From: Granulicella sibirica
Lineage (GTDB): Bacteria; Acidobacteriota; Terriglobia; Terriglobales; Acidobacteriaceae
Length of the DNA: 64,000 nt
Direction: 5' to 3'
NCBI RefSeq assembly: GCF_004115155.1
Contig: NZ_RDSM01000002.1
Coordinates: forward strand, 868,001 to 932,000
Position numbers and translations under genes: made by a program. The notes beneath the pieces are model-generated. The model had not been told where the DNA came from, made no database searches, and worked only from the letters and a program-made list of their open reading frames with translations. Positions within the stretch are counted from its first letter, which is position 1; each line of letters opens with the position of its first letter. This document shows positions 40,659 through 50,630 of the stretch, piece after piece.

Positions 40659-42239
40659 TTATTCGGCCTGGTGCGTGCCGCTATGCGGAGCGCGTGGCAA
40701 GGTCCACGCGAAAAGGACGCCGCCACTGCTCGTCAGGACGTACTGGTGGCCGTCCAACTCATAGGTGATCGACGGGCTGCTGATGTGGCCTCCGGAGCCC
40801 ATGTGCCACAGAGTCTTGCCATCGCTTGTGTCGAGCGCGAGGAAGTTTCCTGCGACATCCCCCGTGAAGGTGAGGCCGGAAGCTGTCGTCATCACACCAG
40901 CACCGGAGCGGCCGTCGCCCAACTCGTGGCTCCAGCGAATCTTTCCGGTCTGGTAGTCGATGGCTTCGAGAACGCTTTTGCTCCACACGCCGTAGTCGGC
41001 GCCTGCCCATCCGTAGGTTCCGTCGGCGGGCTTCGCGAAGTAGATGCTGAAGCTGGGGGAGGCGTTGACGAGAAAGAGGCCGGTTTTGGGATCGAAGCTG
41101 GGAGAGCGATAGTTCGTCAGTCCGCCTTCATCCGGCGCGATGATGCGCCCGTCGGGAGCAGGTTCTTTCTCCGGGTTCGGGATAGGTTGGCCATTTTTGT
41201 CGATGCCCTTGGACCAGTTGACGGGACCGAAGGTGGTGGTCAGCAGGCTCTTTCCCGTCGCGCGGTCGAGGACGAAGAAGTAGCCGTTGCGGGAGGCCTG
41301 CATGAGCATCTTGCGAGGCTGGCCGTGGAAATCTCCGTCGACGAGGACGGGCGTTTCAACTGCATCCCAATCATGAGTATCGTGGGGCGATGGCTGGAAG
41401 GCCCAGGCAAGCTTGCCGGTCTCGGGGTTCAGCGCCACGATGCTGCACGTGTAGAGGTTGTCGCCGGGACGCGGCGCACCGGTGAGCACAGGCGTCGGAT
41501 TGCCTGTGCCCCAGTAGACAAGGTTGAGATCGGGATCGTAGGTGCCGGTCATCCAGGCGCTGCCGCCGGTAGCTTTCTTCGCGGTGCCGACAGGAGGCGT
41601 GGCGTCCCACTGCCACTGCGTCTTGCCCGTCTCGGCGTCGATCGAGCGGATGAAGCCCTGGAGGTTATCGAAGTCGCCCGACGCACCTACGAGCACGTGA
41701 TTGCCGACGATCAGCGGAGCCATCGTGGCCCAATGGCCCTTGGAGGCATCGGCTACTTCGACATCCCAGCGCACCTTCCCATTCTTGGGATCGAGCGAGA
41801 GCAGATGGGCGTCGGACGACATGTAGTAGAGCGAGCCCTTGTAGATGCTTACGCCGCGCTGGCCGATGTGAAAGGCCTTGTTCGGCGGAGCGGTGTAGCG
41901 CCATAACTGGTGGCCGGTGCGCGCGTCGATTGCCCAGATGTTATCCGGCAGCGTGAAGTACAGGATGCCGTCGACAAGGATCGGCGTGGCCTTGATCTCG
42001 AGGCTCTGGTTGGTCTGGAAGATCCACGCGGGGCTGAGATCCTTGACGTTCTGCGGCGTGATCTCGGTGAGTTCGCTGTGACGCTTGCCTGAGTAGTCGC
42101 CATGATATGCCGGCCAGCTATCGGCGGGAGGATGGGTGAGCCATGCGGCATCGACGTTTTGTGCAGACGACAGGCGGGTGCAGGCGAGGATGGCGGCAGC
42201 GGCCAGAGTCAGGAGAGAAGTGTTCCGCAAAGACGTCAT
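40659..42239 (-). CDS. PQQ-dependent dehydrogenase (quinoprotein alcohol/glucose-type)
   Basis: 526-residue periplasmic eight-bladed propeller oxidising an alcohol or sugar with PQQ. The leader ends near RLSSAQ. Repeated tryptophan-docking blades are visible (ETGKTQWQW, ETGKLAWAF, GKIRWSHEL, GKTLWHMGS). A metal-ligand Asn sits in YWGTGNP (Asn247) and a catalytic-type Asp in HDTHDWD (Asp290). The adjacent Cys-Cys pair typical of methanol dehydrogenases is absent; HIGQRGVSIY occupies that region. It follows the cytochrome c gene by 18 bp, and cytochrome c is the natural electron acceptor, so they form an operon. No PQQ biosynthesis genes are seen here. Confidence 0.88.
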   Translation of the reverse strand: MTSLRNTSLLTLAAAAILACTRLSSAQNVDAAWLTHPPADSWPAYHGDYSGKRHSELTEITPQNVKDLSPAWIFQTNQSLEIKATPILVDGILYFTLPDNIWAIDARTGHQLWRYTAPPNKAFHIGQRGVSIYKGSLYYMSSDAHLLSLDPKNGKVRWDVEVADASKGHWATMAPLIVGNHVLVGASGDFDNLQGFIRSIDAETGKTQWQWDATPPVGTAKKATGGSAWMTGTYDPDLNLVYWGTGNPTPVLTGAPRPGDNLYTCSIVALNPETGKLAWAFQPSPHDTHDWDAVETPVLVDGDFHGQPRKMLMQASRNGYFFVLDRATGKSLLTTTFGPVNWSKGIDKNGQPIPNPEKEPAPDGRIIAPDEGGLTNYRSPSFDPKTGLFLVNASPSFSIYFAKPADGTYGWAGADYGVWSKSVLEAIDYQTGKIRWSHELGDGRSGAGVMTTASGLTFTGDVAGNFLALDTSDGKTLWHMGSGGHISSPSITYELDGHQYVLTSSGGVLFAWTLPRAPHSGTHQAE

Positions 42240-42257
42240 ATCTGGTTGACCTTTTAC

Positions 42258-43118
42258 TTAGCGCAGTGTCTGCAGGTACGCCATCAGGTTATGAATATCC
42301 GCGTCGGTGTACTTATCGAAGAGCGCGACGTGTGCTTTGAAGGGGGCGTCGACCTTGTACCTGACGTTATCCGTTGGCCACGAGTGATAGATGCCATCCG
42401 AATCCGTGAGTCCGACGGTGAACTCGTCGATGTAGGAGAGCTGCCCGGTCAGGGTCTTACGGGCGGATGTGGTCACCGTCACCTTCGCCTTGGCGTCCGA
42501 CGGGTAGAGCATCTGCTCTTCGAGCTTTAGCCCTTCGTACTTGCTCGCGATCCCGGCGAGATTACCCGTCGGCGAGTGGCAGGTAGAGCACGTTCCCGCG
42601 CCGTTGAAGTAGGCTTTGCCAGCCTCAACGTTGCCCGTCTGCAGGTCGGAGACATCGACTCCCTTGCGAACGCCGGTCTGTGACATCGCCTTATCCTGCT
42701 GCGAGTGGACGAACGCCACGAGGTTCATCACGTCCGTATCCGGCAGGGTGAAGCGCGGCATTCCTTTTTCGACGCGCCCACTCTTGATCACCGCGCCGAT
42801 CGCCTCGCCGTTTTTATCCGAGGTGACGAGCTTGGACCGGGTGAGGTCGGGGCCGCTCTCACCGCCGCCCGCGTCCTTGCCGTGGCAGAAGGCGCAGTTT
42901 TGTTGAAAGAGAGTTCCGCCACTGTCGATCGAGGCCTTGGTGAAGACCTCGTGGACGGGCAGAGGGCCCTGCGAGCCCACGGTCGAGCGCGGGCGGGCGG
43001 CCGCTGCCGGGGTCGCATTTTGTGCGTGGCCGAAGGCTACGATGGCGGCGGACAGAGCCACGGGCGTAGCCAGCGCCAGGAAAGATTTACGAAGATTCGT
43101 TCCGCGAAAAAAGGTCAT
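42258..43118 (-). CDS. periplasmic diheme-type cytochrome c
   Basis: 286 residues with a signal segment (ALATPVALSAAIVAFGHAQ). Two heme-binding motifs are present, CAFCH at 75-79 and CSTCH at 177-181, each in its own c-type domain, with likely axial Met residues in KGMPRF and EEQMLYP. The second domain carries an extra beta-rich insertion (KVTVTTSARKTLTGQLSYID) before the final helix. It is upstream of the PQQ dehydrogenase and is probably its electron acceptor. 43119-43242 holds only the promoter region. Confidence 0.9.
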   Translation of the reverse strand: MTFFRGTNLRKSFLALATPVALSAAIVAFGHAQNATPAAAARPRSTVGSQGPLPVHEVFTKASIDSGGTLFQQNCAFCHGKDAGGGESGPDLTRSKLVTSDKNGEAIGAVIKSGRVEKGMPRFTLPDTDVMNLVAFVHSQQDKAMSQTGVRKGVDVSDLQTGNVEAGKAYFNGAGTCSTCHSPTGNLAGIASKYEGLKLEEQMLYPSDAKAKVTVTTSARKTLTGQLSYIDEFTVGLTDSDGIYHSWPTDNVRYKVDAPFKAHVALFDKYTDADIHNLMAYLQTLR

Positions 43119-43242
43119 TGACCACCCGCCACTCCCATGGCACCGGCTCATTTGCAGCGACACCAAGCATATCTTGCTTTGGGGCAACGTTGCCAGAGTC
43201 TACGAAAGAGTAGTGATTCACCGTGGACGGAAGCCCTTGTCT

Positions 43243-44424
43243 TTATCGCAACTCAAACATTTGCTTGATGCCACGGAGCGCCTGGCGTGTCCGTGCCTCA
43301 TTCTCGATGAGCGAAAACCGCACAAAGTCGTCGCCGTACTCGCCGAAGCCGATGCCGGGACTGACGGCCACCTTCGCCTGTTCGAGCATGAGCTTCGAGA
43401 ACTCCAGCGACTTCAGATCGCGGTACTGCTCGGGAATCTTGCCCCATGCAAACATGGTGGCCTTCGGCATCTCCACCGGCCAGCCGAGCTTGTTGAGGCC
43501 GTTGACGAGGACATCCCGGCGCGAGCGGTAGACGTCGCAGATCTGCTTGACGCAGTCCTGCGGGCCTTCCAGGGCAAGGATCGAGGCGACCTGGATCGGC
43601 GTAAAGGTGCCGTAGTCGAAGTAGCTCTTGATGCGCGCGAGGGCGCCAACCAGCGTAGGGTTCCCGACCATGAAGCCGACCCGCCAGCCGGGCATGTTGT
43701 AGCTCTTCGAAAGTGTGAAGAACTCGACGGCGATGTCCTTCGCTCCCGGAACCTGCATGACGCTCGGGGGGACGTAGCCATCGAACGCGATATCGGCATA
43801 GGCCAGATCGTGCACGAGCCAGACGCCATACTCCTTGCAGACGGCGACGAGCTTCTCGAAGAAGGCGAGGTCGACGCACTGCGCGGTCGGGTTAGCAGGG
43901 AAGTTGACGATGAGGACCTTCGGGCGCGGGATCATCCGTGGAATGACGTCCTGGATGCGAGCGAGGAAGTCGTCGGTCGAATCGGTGATTGGGATGCTGA
44001 GAACGTCGGCCCCGGCGATGACCGGGCCGTAGATATGGATGGGATAGCTTGGGTTGGGCACAAGCACCGTGTCGCCCTTGTCGAGGATGGCCAGGCAAAG
44101 GTGGGCGATGCCTTCCTTGGAGCCGATGGTCACGATGGCCTCGGTGACCGGGTCAAGCTCGATCCCGTAGCGTTGCTCGTACCAGTTGCAGATTGCCTTG
44201 CGCAGCCGGGGGATGCCCTTCGAGAGAGAGTAGCGGTGCGTCTGCTGCTTGCGCGCCGCCTCAATCATCTTTTCGACGATGTGCGGGGGAGTCGCGCCGT
44301 CGGGGTTTCCCATGCCGAAGTCGATGATGTCCTCGCCGCGGCGCCGGGCGGAGGCTTTCAGCTCTCCGGTGATGTTGAAGACGTAAGGGGGGAGTCGTTT
44401 GATTCTTGGAAATTCGTCGCTCAC
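43243..44424 (-). CDS. alaC: class I/II aminotransferase, AlaC-like (glutamate-pyruvate)
   Basis: PLP enzyme of fold type I, 393 residues. PLP Lys240 lies in FTLSKSYNMPGWRVGF; NPSYPIH, NFPANPTAQ and HDLAYADI are also present. The combination of SKSYNMPGWR and IIDFGMGNPDG is characteristic of the AlaC/YfdZ alanine transaminase group. It catalyses pyruvate plus glutamate to alanine plus 2-oxoglutarate in E. coli; related LL-diaminopimelate or methionine transaminases are less likely. It lies 98 bp after the antiporter gene and may be expressed separately. Confidence 0.87.
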   Translation of the reverse strand: MSDEFPRIKRLPPYVFNITGELKASARRRGEDIIDFGMGNPDGATPPHIVEKMIEAARKQQTHRYSLSKGIPRLRKAICNWYEQRYGIELDPVTEAIVTIGSKEGIAHLCLAILDKGDTVLVPNPSYPIHIYGPVIAGADVLSIPITDSTDDFLARIQDVIPRMIPRPKVLIVNFPANPTAQCVDLAFFEKLVAVCKEYGVWLVHDLAYADIAFDGYVPPSVMQVPGAKDIAVEFFTLSKSYNMPGWRVGFMVGNPTLVGALARIKSYFDYGTFTPIQVASILALEGPQDCVKQICDVYRSRRDVLVNGLNKLGWPVEMPKATMFAWGKIPEQYRDLKSLEFSKLMLEQAKVAVSPGIGFGEYGDDFVRFSLIENEARTRQALRGIKQMFELR

Positions 44425-44522
44425 GGTAGCTTCGATGATCGCATATGCCGGGTATCCCTCGCACTTCCCGGGAGATCGGAGAATTGCTGAATGGGTTACC
44501 TTTCGGCTCCCCAGGGGACAAA

Positions 44523-46067
44523 TCAGCTCTCCTCGATCTGGCGATGATCTTCCGGCAGGAGGGTCAGTTCGCGCCAGTCCAGTTCTTCCTGGAGCTTGAG
44601 GTAGAGGTTCGCCCCAAGCTGGTCGCGGGTCCGCATGCGTTCGAGCTCCTTCCGCTCGGCGCGGATGGCGATCAGCCCGGTCTTCCGGTAGTCCTCAAAC
44701 CGGCAGGAGACGGCTTCGCCCGCCGCACTGTCCCGGTCGAGCGAGTAGACGAAGCGAAGCTGCTCCGCCTCCGGGCTGGATCGATGGGACAGCGTGGCGA
44801 TAGCAACGGTGGCAAGAGCCGCGCGTGCGCTCTGGAGCTCCCGCTCGCTGGCGTCTGTCTGATCGAGACCGAGCCAGCGGATGAGCGGGGCGAGGGTTAG
44901 ACCCTGCACCACGAGCGTCACGAGAACGACAGAGAAGGCGGTAAGCACTACGGTGTCCCTGTGCGGGAAGGAAGAAGGAAGCGCAAACGCGGTGGCGAGG
45001 GTGACGAAGCCTCGAATGCCGCTCCAGCCGACGAGAATGCCTTGATTGAGCGAGGCGGGCTCCTTCTGGCCCTTGGCCCGGGCTCGCCATGAGACCACGC
45101 GATTGAAGGTGAGAACGATGACGAGCCGGATGACAATCACCACCAGCACAACCACGGCCGAGAAGCGCAAAGCCTGGTACAGATGCTCTCGCTGCATCTG
45201 CCTGACGATGGTGCGAACCTGCATGCCCATGAGCAGGAAGGCGAAGACGTTGAGCGCGAAGACGACCGAGCTCCAGACGGCGTAGGAGTGGACCCGCATG
45301 CGCGTGTAGTTATGGATGATCTCCGACGTCCGTGCCAGCGTCATGGCGTAGGCGACGAGGCTCAGGACAGCAGACAGTCCAAGGTGGTCTGCGGCGATCC
45401 AGATAAGGTAGGTTCCGCAGAATTGGAGAAGCGTGCCTCCGAGGCTGTCGCGCACGAAGGGATGGATGCGCCGCATCAGCAGGGCGGCCACGATCCCGAA
45501 CAGGACGCCGCCGGGGGCAGCAAGACCAAGACGAATGGCGATTGGCCCGGTGAGATGTCCGTGGGCCACGACAGCAAGAGAAGCGTTGAAGAGGAGAAGC
45601 GCGGTGGCATCGTTGAAGAGGCTTTCGCCCTTGAGGATGGCATCCGTGCTCTGCGGAATAGAGGTCGAGTTGAGTACCGCGGTGGCAGCCGCCGCATCCG
45701 GAGGAGCCACCATCGCCCCTAAAGCCACGGCAGCGGCAATAGGAAGCCCAAGTAGCATGTGCCCGAGCAACGCCACCGCCGCGCACGTGACGAAGACCGC
45801 GACCACCGCGAACGTAACCAGCGGAACCCAGAACCGCCGAGCCGCGCCCGGGGGAAAATCGAACGCCGCATCCAGCAGCGCCGGAGCCACAAACAGCGCA
45901 AGCGCGGTCCCCGGATCGATCGGAATATCCGGAGCCCCCGGCACGAACGCCACCGCCACCCCAGCCGCCGCCAGCATAGCCGGATACGGCAGCGACAGCC
46001 GCCGCGAGATCTGAAGCAGCCCGACCGCGACCAGAAGCAGCGTGAGCAGACTCTCGAAGAAGGTCAT
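44523..46067 (-). CDS. Na+/H+ antiporter, CPA1 family
   Basis: 514-residue membrane transporter with about 12 helices in the first 400 residues. The ion-binding Asp124 lies in the CPA1 motif APPDAAAATAVLNST, followed by SLFNDATALLLF with the conserved ND-like pair. A cytoplasmic C-terminal domain of about 110 residues (ERELQSARAALATVAIATLS onward) is helical and charged. It exchanges Na+ or K+ for H+ and could supply pH homeostasis. It begins 18 bp after the decarboxylase gene, so it is the last member of the receptor-amidohydrolase-decarboxylase operon. Confidence 0.9.
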   Translation of the reverse strand: MTFFESLLTLLLVAVGLLQISRRLSLPYPAMLAAAGVAVAFVPGAPDIPIDPGTALALFVAPALLDAAFDFPPGAARRFWVPLVTFAVVAVFVTCAAVALLGHMLLGLPIAAAVALGAMVAPPDAAAATAVLNSTSIPQSTDAILKGESLFNDATALLLFNASLAVVAHGHLTGPIAIRLGLAAPGGVLFGIVAALLMRRIHPFVRDSLGGTLLQFCGTYLIWIAADHLGLSAVLSLVAYAMTLARTSEIIHNYTRMRVHSYAVWSSVVFALNVFAFLLMGMQVRTIVRQMQREHLYQALRFSAVVVLVVIVIRLVIVLTFNRVVSWRARAKGQKEPASLNQGILVGWSGIRGFVTLATAFALPSSFPHRDTVVLTAFSVVLVTLVVQGLTLAPLIRWLGLDQTDASERELQSARAALATVAIATLSHRSSPEAEQLRFVYSLDRDSAAGEAVSCRFEDYRKTGLIAIRAERKELERMRTRDQLGANLYLKLQEELDWRELTLLPEDHRQIEES

Positions 46068-46085
46068 GCGCCTACTCTACCGCCG

Positions 46086-47498
46086 TCACGCCTCTGCGAA
46101 CCGCCGCATCACCGCCCACACCGCCCGCACATCCTCAGCCTCGGTCGTCACCGACCCCACCGACACCCGCACCATCCACCGCCCGTCGATTGTCGCCGGC
46201 GTCACATACGCCTCACCCGATCGGTTCACCGCCTCCGCCCACCCCTTCGTGTGCGCGTCCAACTCCGCCCCGCTCATCCCTTTCGCCTCATACCGCACAC
46301 AAACCGTCTGCAGCACCACCGGCGCGAGTACGTGCCACCCCTCTGTCGCCTCCACCATCCCGGCCAGCATCTTCGCGTTCGCCATATCCCGCCGTAGCCG
46401 AGCCTGCAGCCCCGAAACCCCCTGCTCCCGAATCACAAACCACAGCTTCAACGCCCGAAACCGTCTCCCCAGCGGAATACCCCAGTCCCGCAGATTCTTC
46501 ACCCGCCCATCCGCCGACGTCTGCAAAAAACTCGGGTTCGTCGACATCACCCGCACCAGGTGCTCCGGGTCCCGCACGTAATACAGCGAGCAGTCGAACG
46601 GCGCGCCCAGCCACTTATGCGCGTTGATGACGAGGCTGTCCGCCCCCTCGATCCCCGCCCACATCCACCGGCACTCCGGCAGAATCATTGCGCTGCCGGC
46701 CATTGCCGCATCGACGTGCAACCAGATCGCATGGCGGCGCGCGACCTCCGCGATCGCTGCGACCGGATCGATCGCCGTCGTCGCCGTTGTCCCGGTCGTC
46801 GCAACGACCGCGCACGGCACCCACCCCTTGGCGACATCTTCCTGGATCATCGCGTCCAGCAACTCCGGCCGCATTGCATACTTCTCGTCGCAGGGCACAA
46901 GCCGCACATTCTCCCGCCCAAAACCCGCCAGCAGCGCAGCCTTGTCGACCGAGCTATGGCTCTGCGCCGACACGTAGACCACGAGCGGCTGTTGTTCGGC
47001 CTGCAATCCGCCCCGGCTTAGCCCGTAGTTCGTGGCCCGCTCCCGGGCCGTGATCAGAGCCACCAGGGTGCTCGTCGAAGCCGTATCCTGGATGACCCCG
47101 CTCCAGGCCTCCGACAGACCGACCATCTGCCGCATCCACCCGAGCACGACATCCTCAACCTCGGTAATCGCCGGACTCGACTGCCACGCCAGCCCAAGGA
47201 CTCCGAGCCCCGTGCTCGCGATATCCCCGAGCACCCCAGCCTCAAGCGAGTTAGCCGGAAAGTACCCAAAAAACCGTGGATGTTGCCAGTGCGATAACCC
47301 CGGCATCACCACGCGATCGAGATCCTTCAGCACATCGCCAAACGGCTCGGGGTCAATGGGTGGGGCGGAAGGCAGGGAAGCGCCGATCTCTCCCGGTTCG
47401 GTCTTGGCCATCACTGGCCTGTCCGCGACCGTAGCCCGGTAATCCGCCAGCCAATCGATCAGTTGATGCCCGTACGCGCGAAACTCTTCCGGAGTCAT
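46086..47498 (-). CDS. aromatic-L-amino-acid decarboxylase family (PLP, group II)
   Basis: 470 residues. PLP-binding Lys295 in VINAHKWLGAPFDCS, cofactor Asp263 in IWLHVDAAMAGSA, and stacking His181 in SAQSHSSVDKAAL are all present. The N-terminal swapped helices and HPRFFGYFPANSLEAG match the aromatic amino acid decarboxylase family (tryptophan, tyrosine or DOPA to the amine). Substrate is not deducible. It starts 9 bp after the amidohydrolase gene and 18 bp before the antiporter. Coupled decarboxylation consumes a proton, which may explain the antiporter neighbour (inference). Confidence 0.9.
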   Translation of the reverse strand: MTPEEFRAYGHQLIDWLADYRATVADRPVMAKTEPGEIGASLPSAPPIDPEPFGDVLKDLDRVVMPGLSHWQHPRFFGYFPANSLEAGVLGDIASTGLGVLGLAWQSSPAITEVEDVVLGWMRQMVGLSEAWSGVIQDTASTSTLVALITARERATNYGLSRGGLQAEQQPLVVYVSAQSHSSVDKAALLAGFGRENVRLVPCDEKYAMRPELLDAMIQEDVAKGWVPCAVVATTGTTATTAIDPVAAIAEVARRHAIWLHVDAAMAGSAMILPECRWMWAGIEGADSLVINAHKWLGAPFDCSLYYVRDPEHLVRVMSTNPSFLQTSADGRVKNLRDWGIPLGRRFRALKLWFVIREQGVSGLQARLRRDMANAKMLAGMVEATEGWHVLAPVVLQTVCVRYEAKGMSGAELDAHTKGWAEAVNRSGEAYVTPATIDGRWMVRVSVGSVTTEAEDVRAVWAVMRRFAEA

Positions 47499-47507
47499 CC
47501 CAACATC

Positions 47508-50500
47508 CTACTTCGCTGGGCAGATATCCATGCCCACGTCCGACTTCACAAATGGAGCCATGATCTCCGCCACCGAGTGCATCTCTCCGTTCTTCATCAC
47601 GCACTGCACCTTCGTCACATCCTTGATCTCGGTCAGCGGATCGCCCGACACGAGGATCATATCGGCGAGATACCCCGGCGCAATCGTCCCCAGGTCCTTC
47701 GAAACCCCCGCCGCCAGCGCCGCCCGGCTCGTCACCGTCTGCAGCGCCTGCCACGGCTTCAGCCCATACTTCACCTGCGAGATGAGGTTCAAGTGCAGGG
47801 ACGTCGAAGGAAGATCCAGCGGAGAATCCGTCCCACCGATAAACATACCCTTCTGCTCGATGACGCCTTTCACGGTCGCCTCCTCCCGCATCACGCGGTC
47901 AAGGTTCGCGGTCTGGTCCGAGTGCATCGCCGCATCCCGGCCCTTCTGCAGACGGTCCTTCTCCCAGGGCGGAGCGAGGTTATAGCGGTTGTCATCCGCC
48001 ATCTCCGGCATCTCGGCAATCACGCCCTGGTTCAGCAGCGTGCTCGTCGTCCACGTTCCCGACTCCGCCATCAGCGAACGCACATCCGAGTAACTCGCCC
48101 CCGTCATCGATCGCGAGTACGCATATCCCGTCCTCGCCGTAGCCGACACATGGCTCATCCCATCATTGCCAAGTGCGACCGCTGGCAGCAGGTAGTGGCC
48201 CGCCGTCTGCACGCCCATCGTCTCGTGCGCATACTTCACGCCTTCGACGACCCACGTGTACGGGAGCCTGACGTAAAGCTTCATGAAGTCGAAATCGAGC
48301 GCATGCAGCCTCTCGAACTCGCGATGCAACTGCGCCTCGCTCGTCGTCGGAATCATCATCGGGTAGTACGTTCTCTCGCCGTCGATCGCCTCGCCGGTGG
48401 CGAACAGACGAGGCCCCATCGCCGCACCCGAAAGGAAAGCCTCCTTCTGCATCGCCGCGCGGTAGGCCTGGTCCGCCATATCTCGCAGCGTCGTGATCCC
48501 GTACACCATCCAAAGCCGGCCCAGCCGGTCGCCATAGTAGATCGAAGAGTCCGAGTTTGGATGGGAGTGGTTCTCCCAGAGCCCAGGCAACAGCGTCGAC
48601 CCGGGAGCTTCGATCACCTTCACCCCCGCCGGAGCCTTCCCGTGCGGGCTCACCGAGACGATCCTGTTACCCGCCACCAGCACATCCACGTCCGTCTGCG
48701 TCTCAGCCCCAACACCCGTCCAAATCCGCCCCGCATGGATCAGCGTCTTCTCGGAGGCGCTCGGCTGCATAGGCGTATACGTCAGGTTCATCGCGACTGG
48801 AGTAATCGCCTTCGTCGCCCGGTCCATCAAACGCATCTTGCCGTCCGACAGATACAGAATCTTCGAACCATCGCCGCTGTAAGTCGGGGCATCCGAGACC
48901 TCGGCGTTCAAAGCGACAGCCGTACCCGTCGGGTTCCCGACAGCGTCCACCGGCATGGCATACAGCAGGTCGTCCATGATGAACGCCATCTCGTTGCCCT
49001 TCGGCGAATACACGGGGCCATCCTCGGTCCGGGTCGAGATCGACTCAAACGGAGCCGGAGCAAACCACTGCGTTTTCTTTGTCGCAAGGTCGACTGAAAG
49101 AATCGAGCTCGTCCCTTCGCGGAACCGTCTCGTATAAGGCTTCACCGTCGCAATCACGACCGTCTTTCCACCCGGCGCAAACGCAGGCCGTCCCGGAAAG
49201 AATGTGGCCGGAGCCAGCGGAGACACCGCCCCTGTCGCCACATCTACTAACTTCGTCGCCCCATCCTGCTCCTGGAATGCCATCATCTTCCCGTCCGTGG
49301 ACCACGCTGGAAAGATCTGTGCAGCCTTGGGCGACGGCGCCACCCGCTTCTCCGCGCCCGTGGCCATGTCCATCAGGTAGACGTTCTCGACGCCATCCTT
49401 GTCAGACACATATGCAAGCGTCTTTCCGTCGGGAGACCACGCCGGTCCCTGCTTGTAGTACGTGTCATGCGTCAGCGCCTTCGGCACCGGGTTACCAAGC
49501 GTCATCAGGTAAAGCTGGTTTAGCGCGACGAACGCCACCTGCTTCCCATCTGGCGATAACGCAGGCGAGAAGATCCCGAGCACTTGCTTCGAAGCCTTCG
49601 CATCGAACGCAAAGTTCTTCGCCTTATAAATTGGTCGCATCGACTCGATGCCTGCAGTAAAGGGAATCGCCGTCATCGCATGACCGGCAAGGTCGGCCTT
49701 CAGGATCTGCCCGTTAGCCGTAAACAGGATCGAATCCGCCGAGAGCCACACCGGCGGGAAAGGAAATGCGTCGTCATCCTTCACACCCGCAGGCCCGGTG
49801 ACTGGGGTCCCATCCACCACAAGCCGCGCCGAGTCCACAAACATCCCCGCGCCAAAGAACTGCACATACGCCAGGTGCTTTCCGTCCGGGGACCAGCTCG
49901 GAGCCTCGATTCTTCCTACGGCATTCCCGATCGAAGCCACCGTCTTCGTTTCACCCGACGCAAGATCCTTCGCCTCGACCGTCTTCCCCATCACCCCGCC
50001 CACACCCGGAGCGCCCGTAACAAACACGCCGTTCACATAGGCAATCTTCTTCCCATCCGGAGACCACGCCGGCTCATACTCATCGTTCTCGCCGGTCGTA
50101 ATCTGCGTCACCGCCCCACTCGCGACGTCGACGGTCCAGATATCGTACGAGCCCTTGTTCGCGCGGTCCGAAGCGAACGCGATCGTCTTCCCGTCCGGAG
50201 ACCAGCGCGGCTCCCGGTCATCCCCATGCCCCATCGTGATCTGCTTCAGGCCCGTCCCATCCGGCTTCATCGTCCAGATATGAAACGTTCCGCCGGCGTA
50301 AGACTGGATGGCTACACTCGTCCCGTCCGGCGAATACTCCGGATGCGAAGCCTCCACCAAAGGCCCTGTCACCCGCTTCGCCATACCGCCTGCAAATGGA
50401 ACCGAATAGATCATCCCCTGCAGATCCATCAGGATAGTCTTATGATCCGGCGACGCCGTCACCGCAAGGTCCGTCCCCTCATGCACGGTAATGATCTTGT

Positions 50501-50576
50501 GAGTCGCGGTGCCTTGGGCGAAACCAGCAAAGGGAAGACAGAACAGCAGAGCCGATACAGAAAGCGAAACGCGCAT
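47508..50576 (-). CDS. secreted amidohydrolase with N-terminal TolB-like propeller
   Basis: 1022 residues. A signal peptide (SLSVSALLFCLPFAGFAQG) is followed by ~600 residues of WD40/TolB-type blades, each marked by SPDGK (WSPDGKTIAF, WSPDGKKIAY, WSPDGKHLAY, SPDGKQVAFV, WSPDGKTLAY). The C-terminal amidohydrolase barrel begins at IHAGRIWTG. Metal-type ligands are visible in LWENHSHPN (His-Ser-His), the Lys in FDFMKLYVR, His in TAGHYLLPA and SHVSA, and Asp in GGTDSPLD. This two-part design is common in periplasmic imidazolonepropionase/prolidase-like hydrolases of Bacteroidetes and Acidobacteria. The ATG at 50576 begins the signal peptide. It lies in an operon with the upstream receptor. Confidence 0.88.
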   Translation of the reverse strand: MRVSLSVSALLFCLPFAGFAQGTATHKIITVHEGTDLAVTASPDHKTILMDLQGMIYSVPFAGGMAKRVTGPLVEASHPEYSPDGTSVAIQSYAGGTFHIWTMKPDGTGLKQITMGHGDDREPRWSPDGKTIAFASDRANKGSYDIWTVDVASGAVTQITTGENDEYEPAWSPDGKKIAYVNGVFVTGAPGVGGVMGKTVEAKDLASGETKTVASIGNAVGRIEAPSWSPDGKHLAYVQFFGAGMFVDSARLVVDGTPVTGPAGVKDDDAFPFPPVWLSADSILFTANGQILKADLAGHAMTAIPFTAGIESMRPIYKAKNFAFDAKASKQVLGIFSPALSPDGKQVAFVALNQLYLMTLGNPVPKALTHDTYYKQGPAWSPDGKTLAYVSDKDGVENVYLMDMATGAEKRVAPSPKAAQIFPAWSTDGKMMAFQEQDGATKLVDVATGAVSPLAPATFFPGRPAFAPGGKTVVIATVKPYTRRFREGTSSILSVDLATKKTQWFAPAPFESISTRTEDGPVYSPKGNEMAFIMDDLLYAMPVDAVGNPTGTAVALNAEVSDAPTYSGDGSKILYLSDGKMRLMDRATKAITPVAMNLTYTPMQPSASEKTLIHAGRIWTGVGAETQTDVDVLVAGNRIVSVSPHGKAPAGVKVIEAPGSTLLPGLWENHSHPNSDSSIYYGDRLGRLWMVYGITTLRDMADQAYRAAMQKEAFLSGAAMGPRLFATGEAIDGERTYYPMMIPTTSEAQLHREFERLHALDFDFMKLYVRLPYTWVVEGVKYAHETMGVQTAGHYLLPAVALGNDGMSHVSATARTGYAYSRSMTGASYSDVRSLMAESGTWTTSTLLNQGVIAEMPEMADDNRYNLAPPWEKDRLQKGRDAAMHSDQTANLDRVMREEATVKGVIEQKGMFIGGTDSPLDLPSTSLHLNLISQVKYGLKPWQALQTVTSRAALAAGVSKDLGTIAPGYLADMILVSGDPLTEIKDVTKVQCVMKNGEMHSVAEIMAPFVKSDVGMDICPAK

Positions 50577-50630
50577 CGAGTAAAACTCCTCCAACAAAGC
50601 CGTGCGTCCGCGAGAGGGATACTCCCTCCG

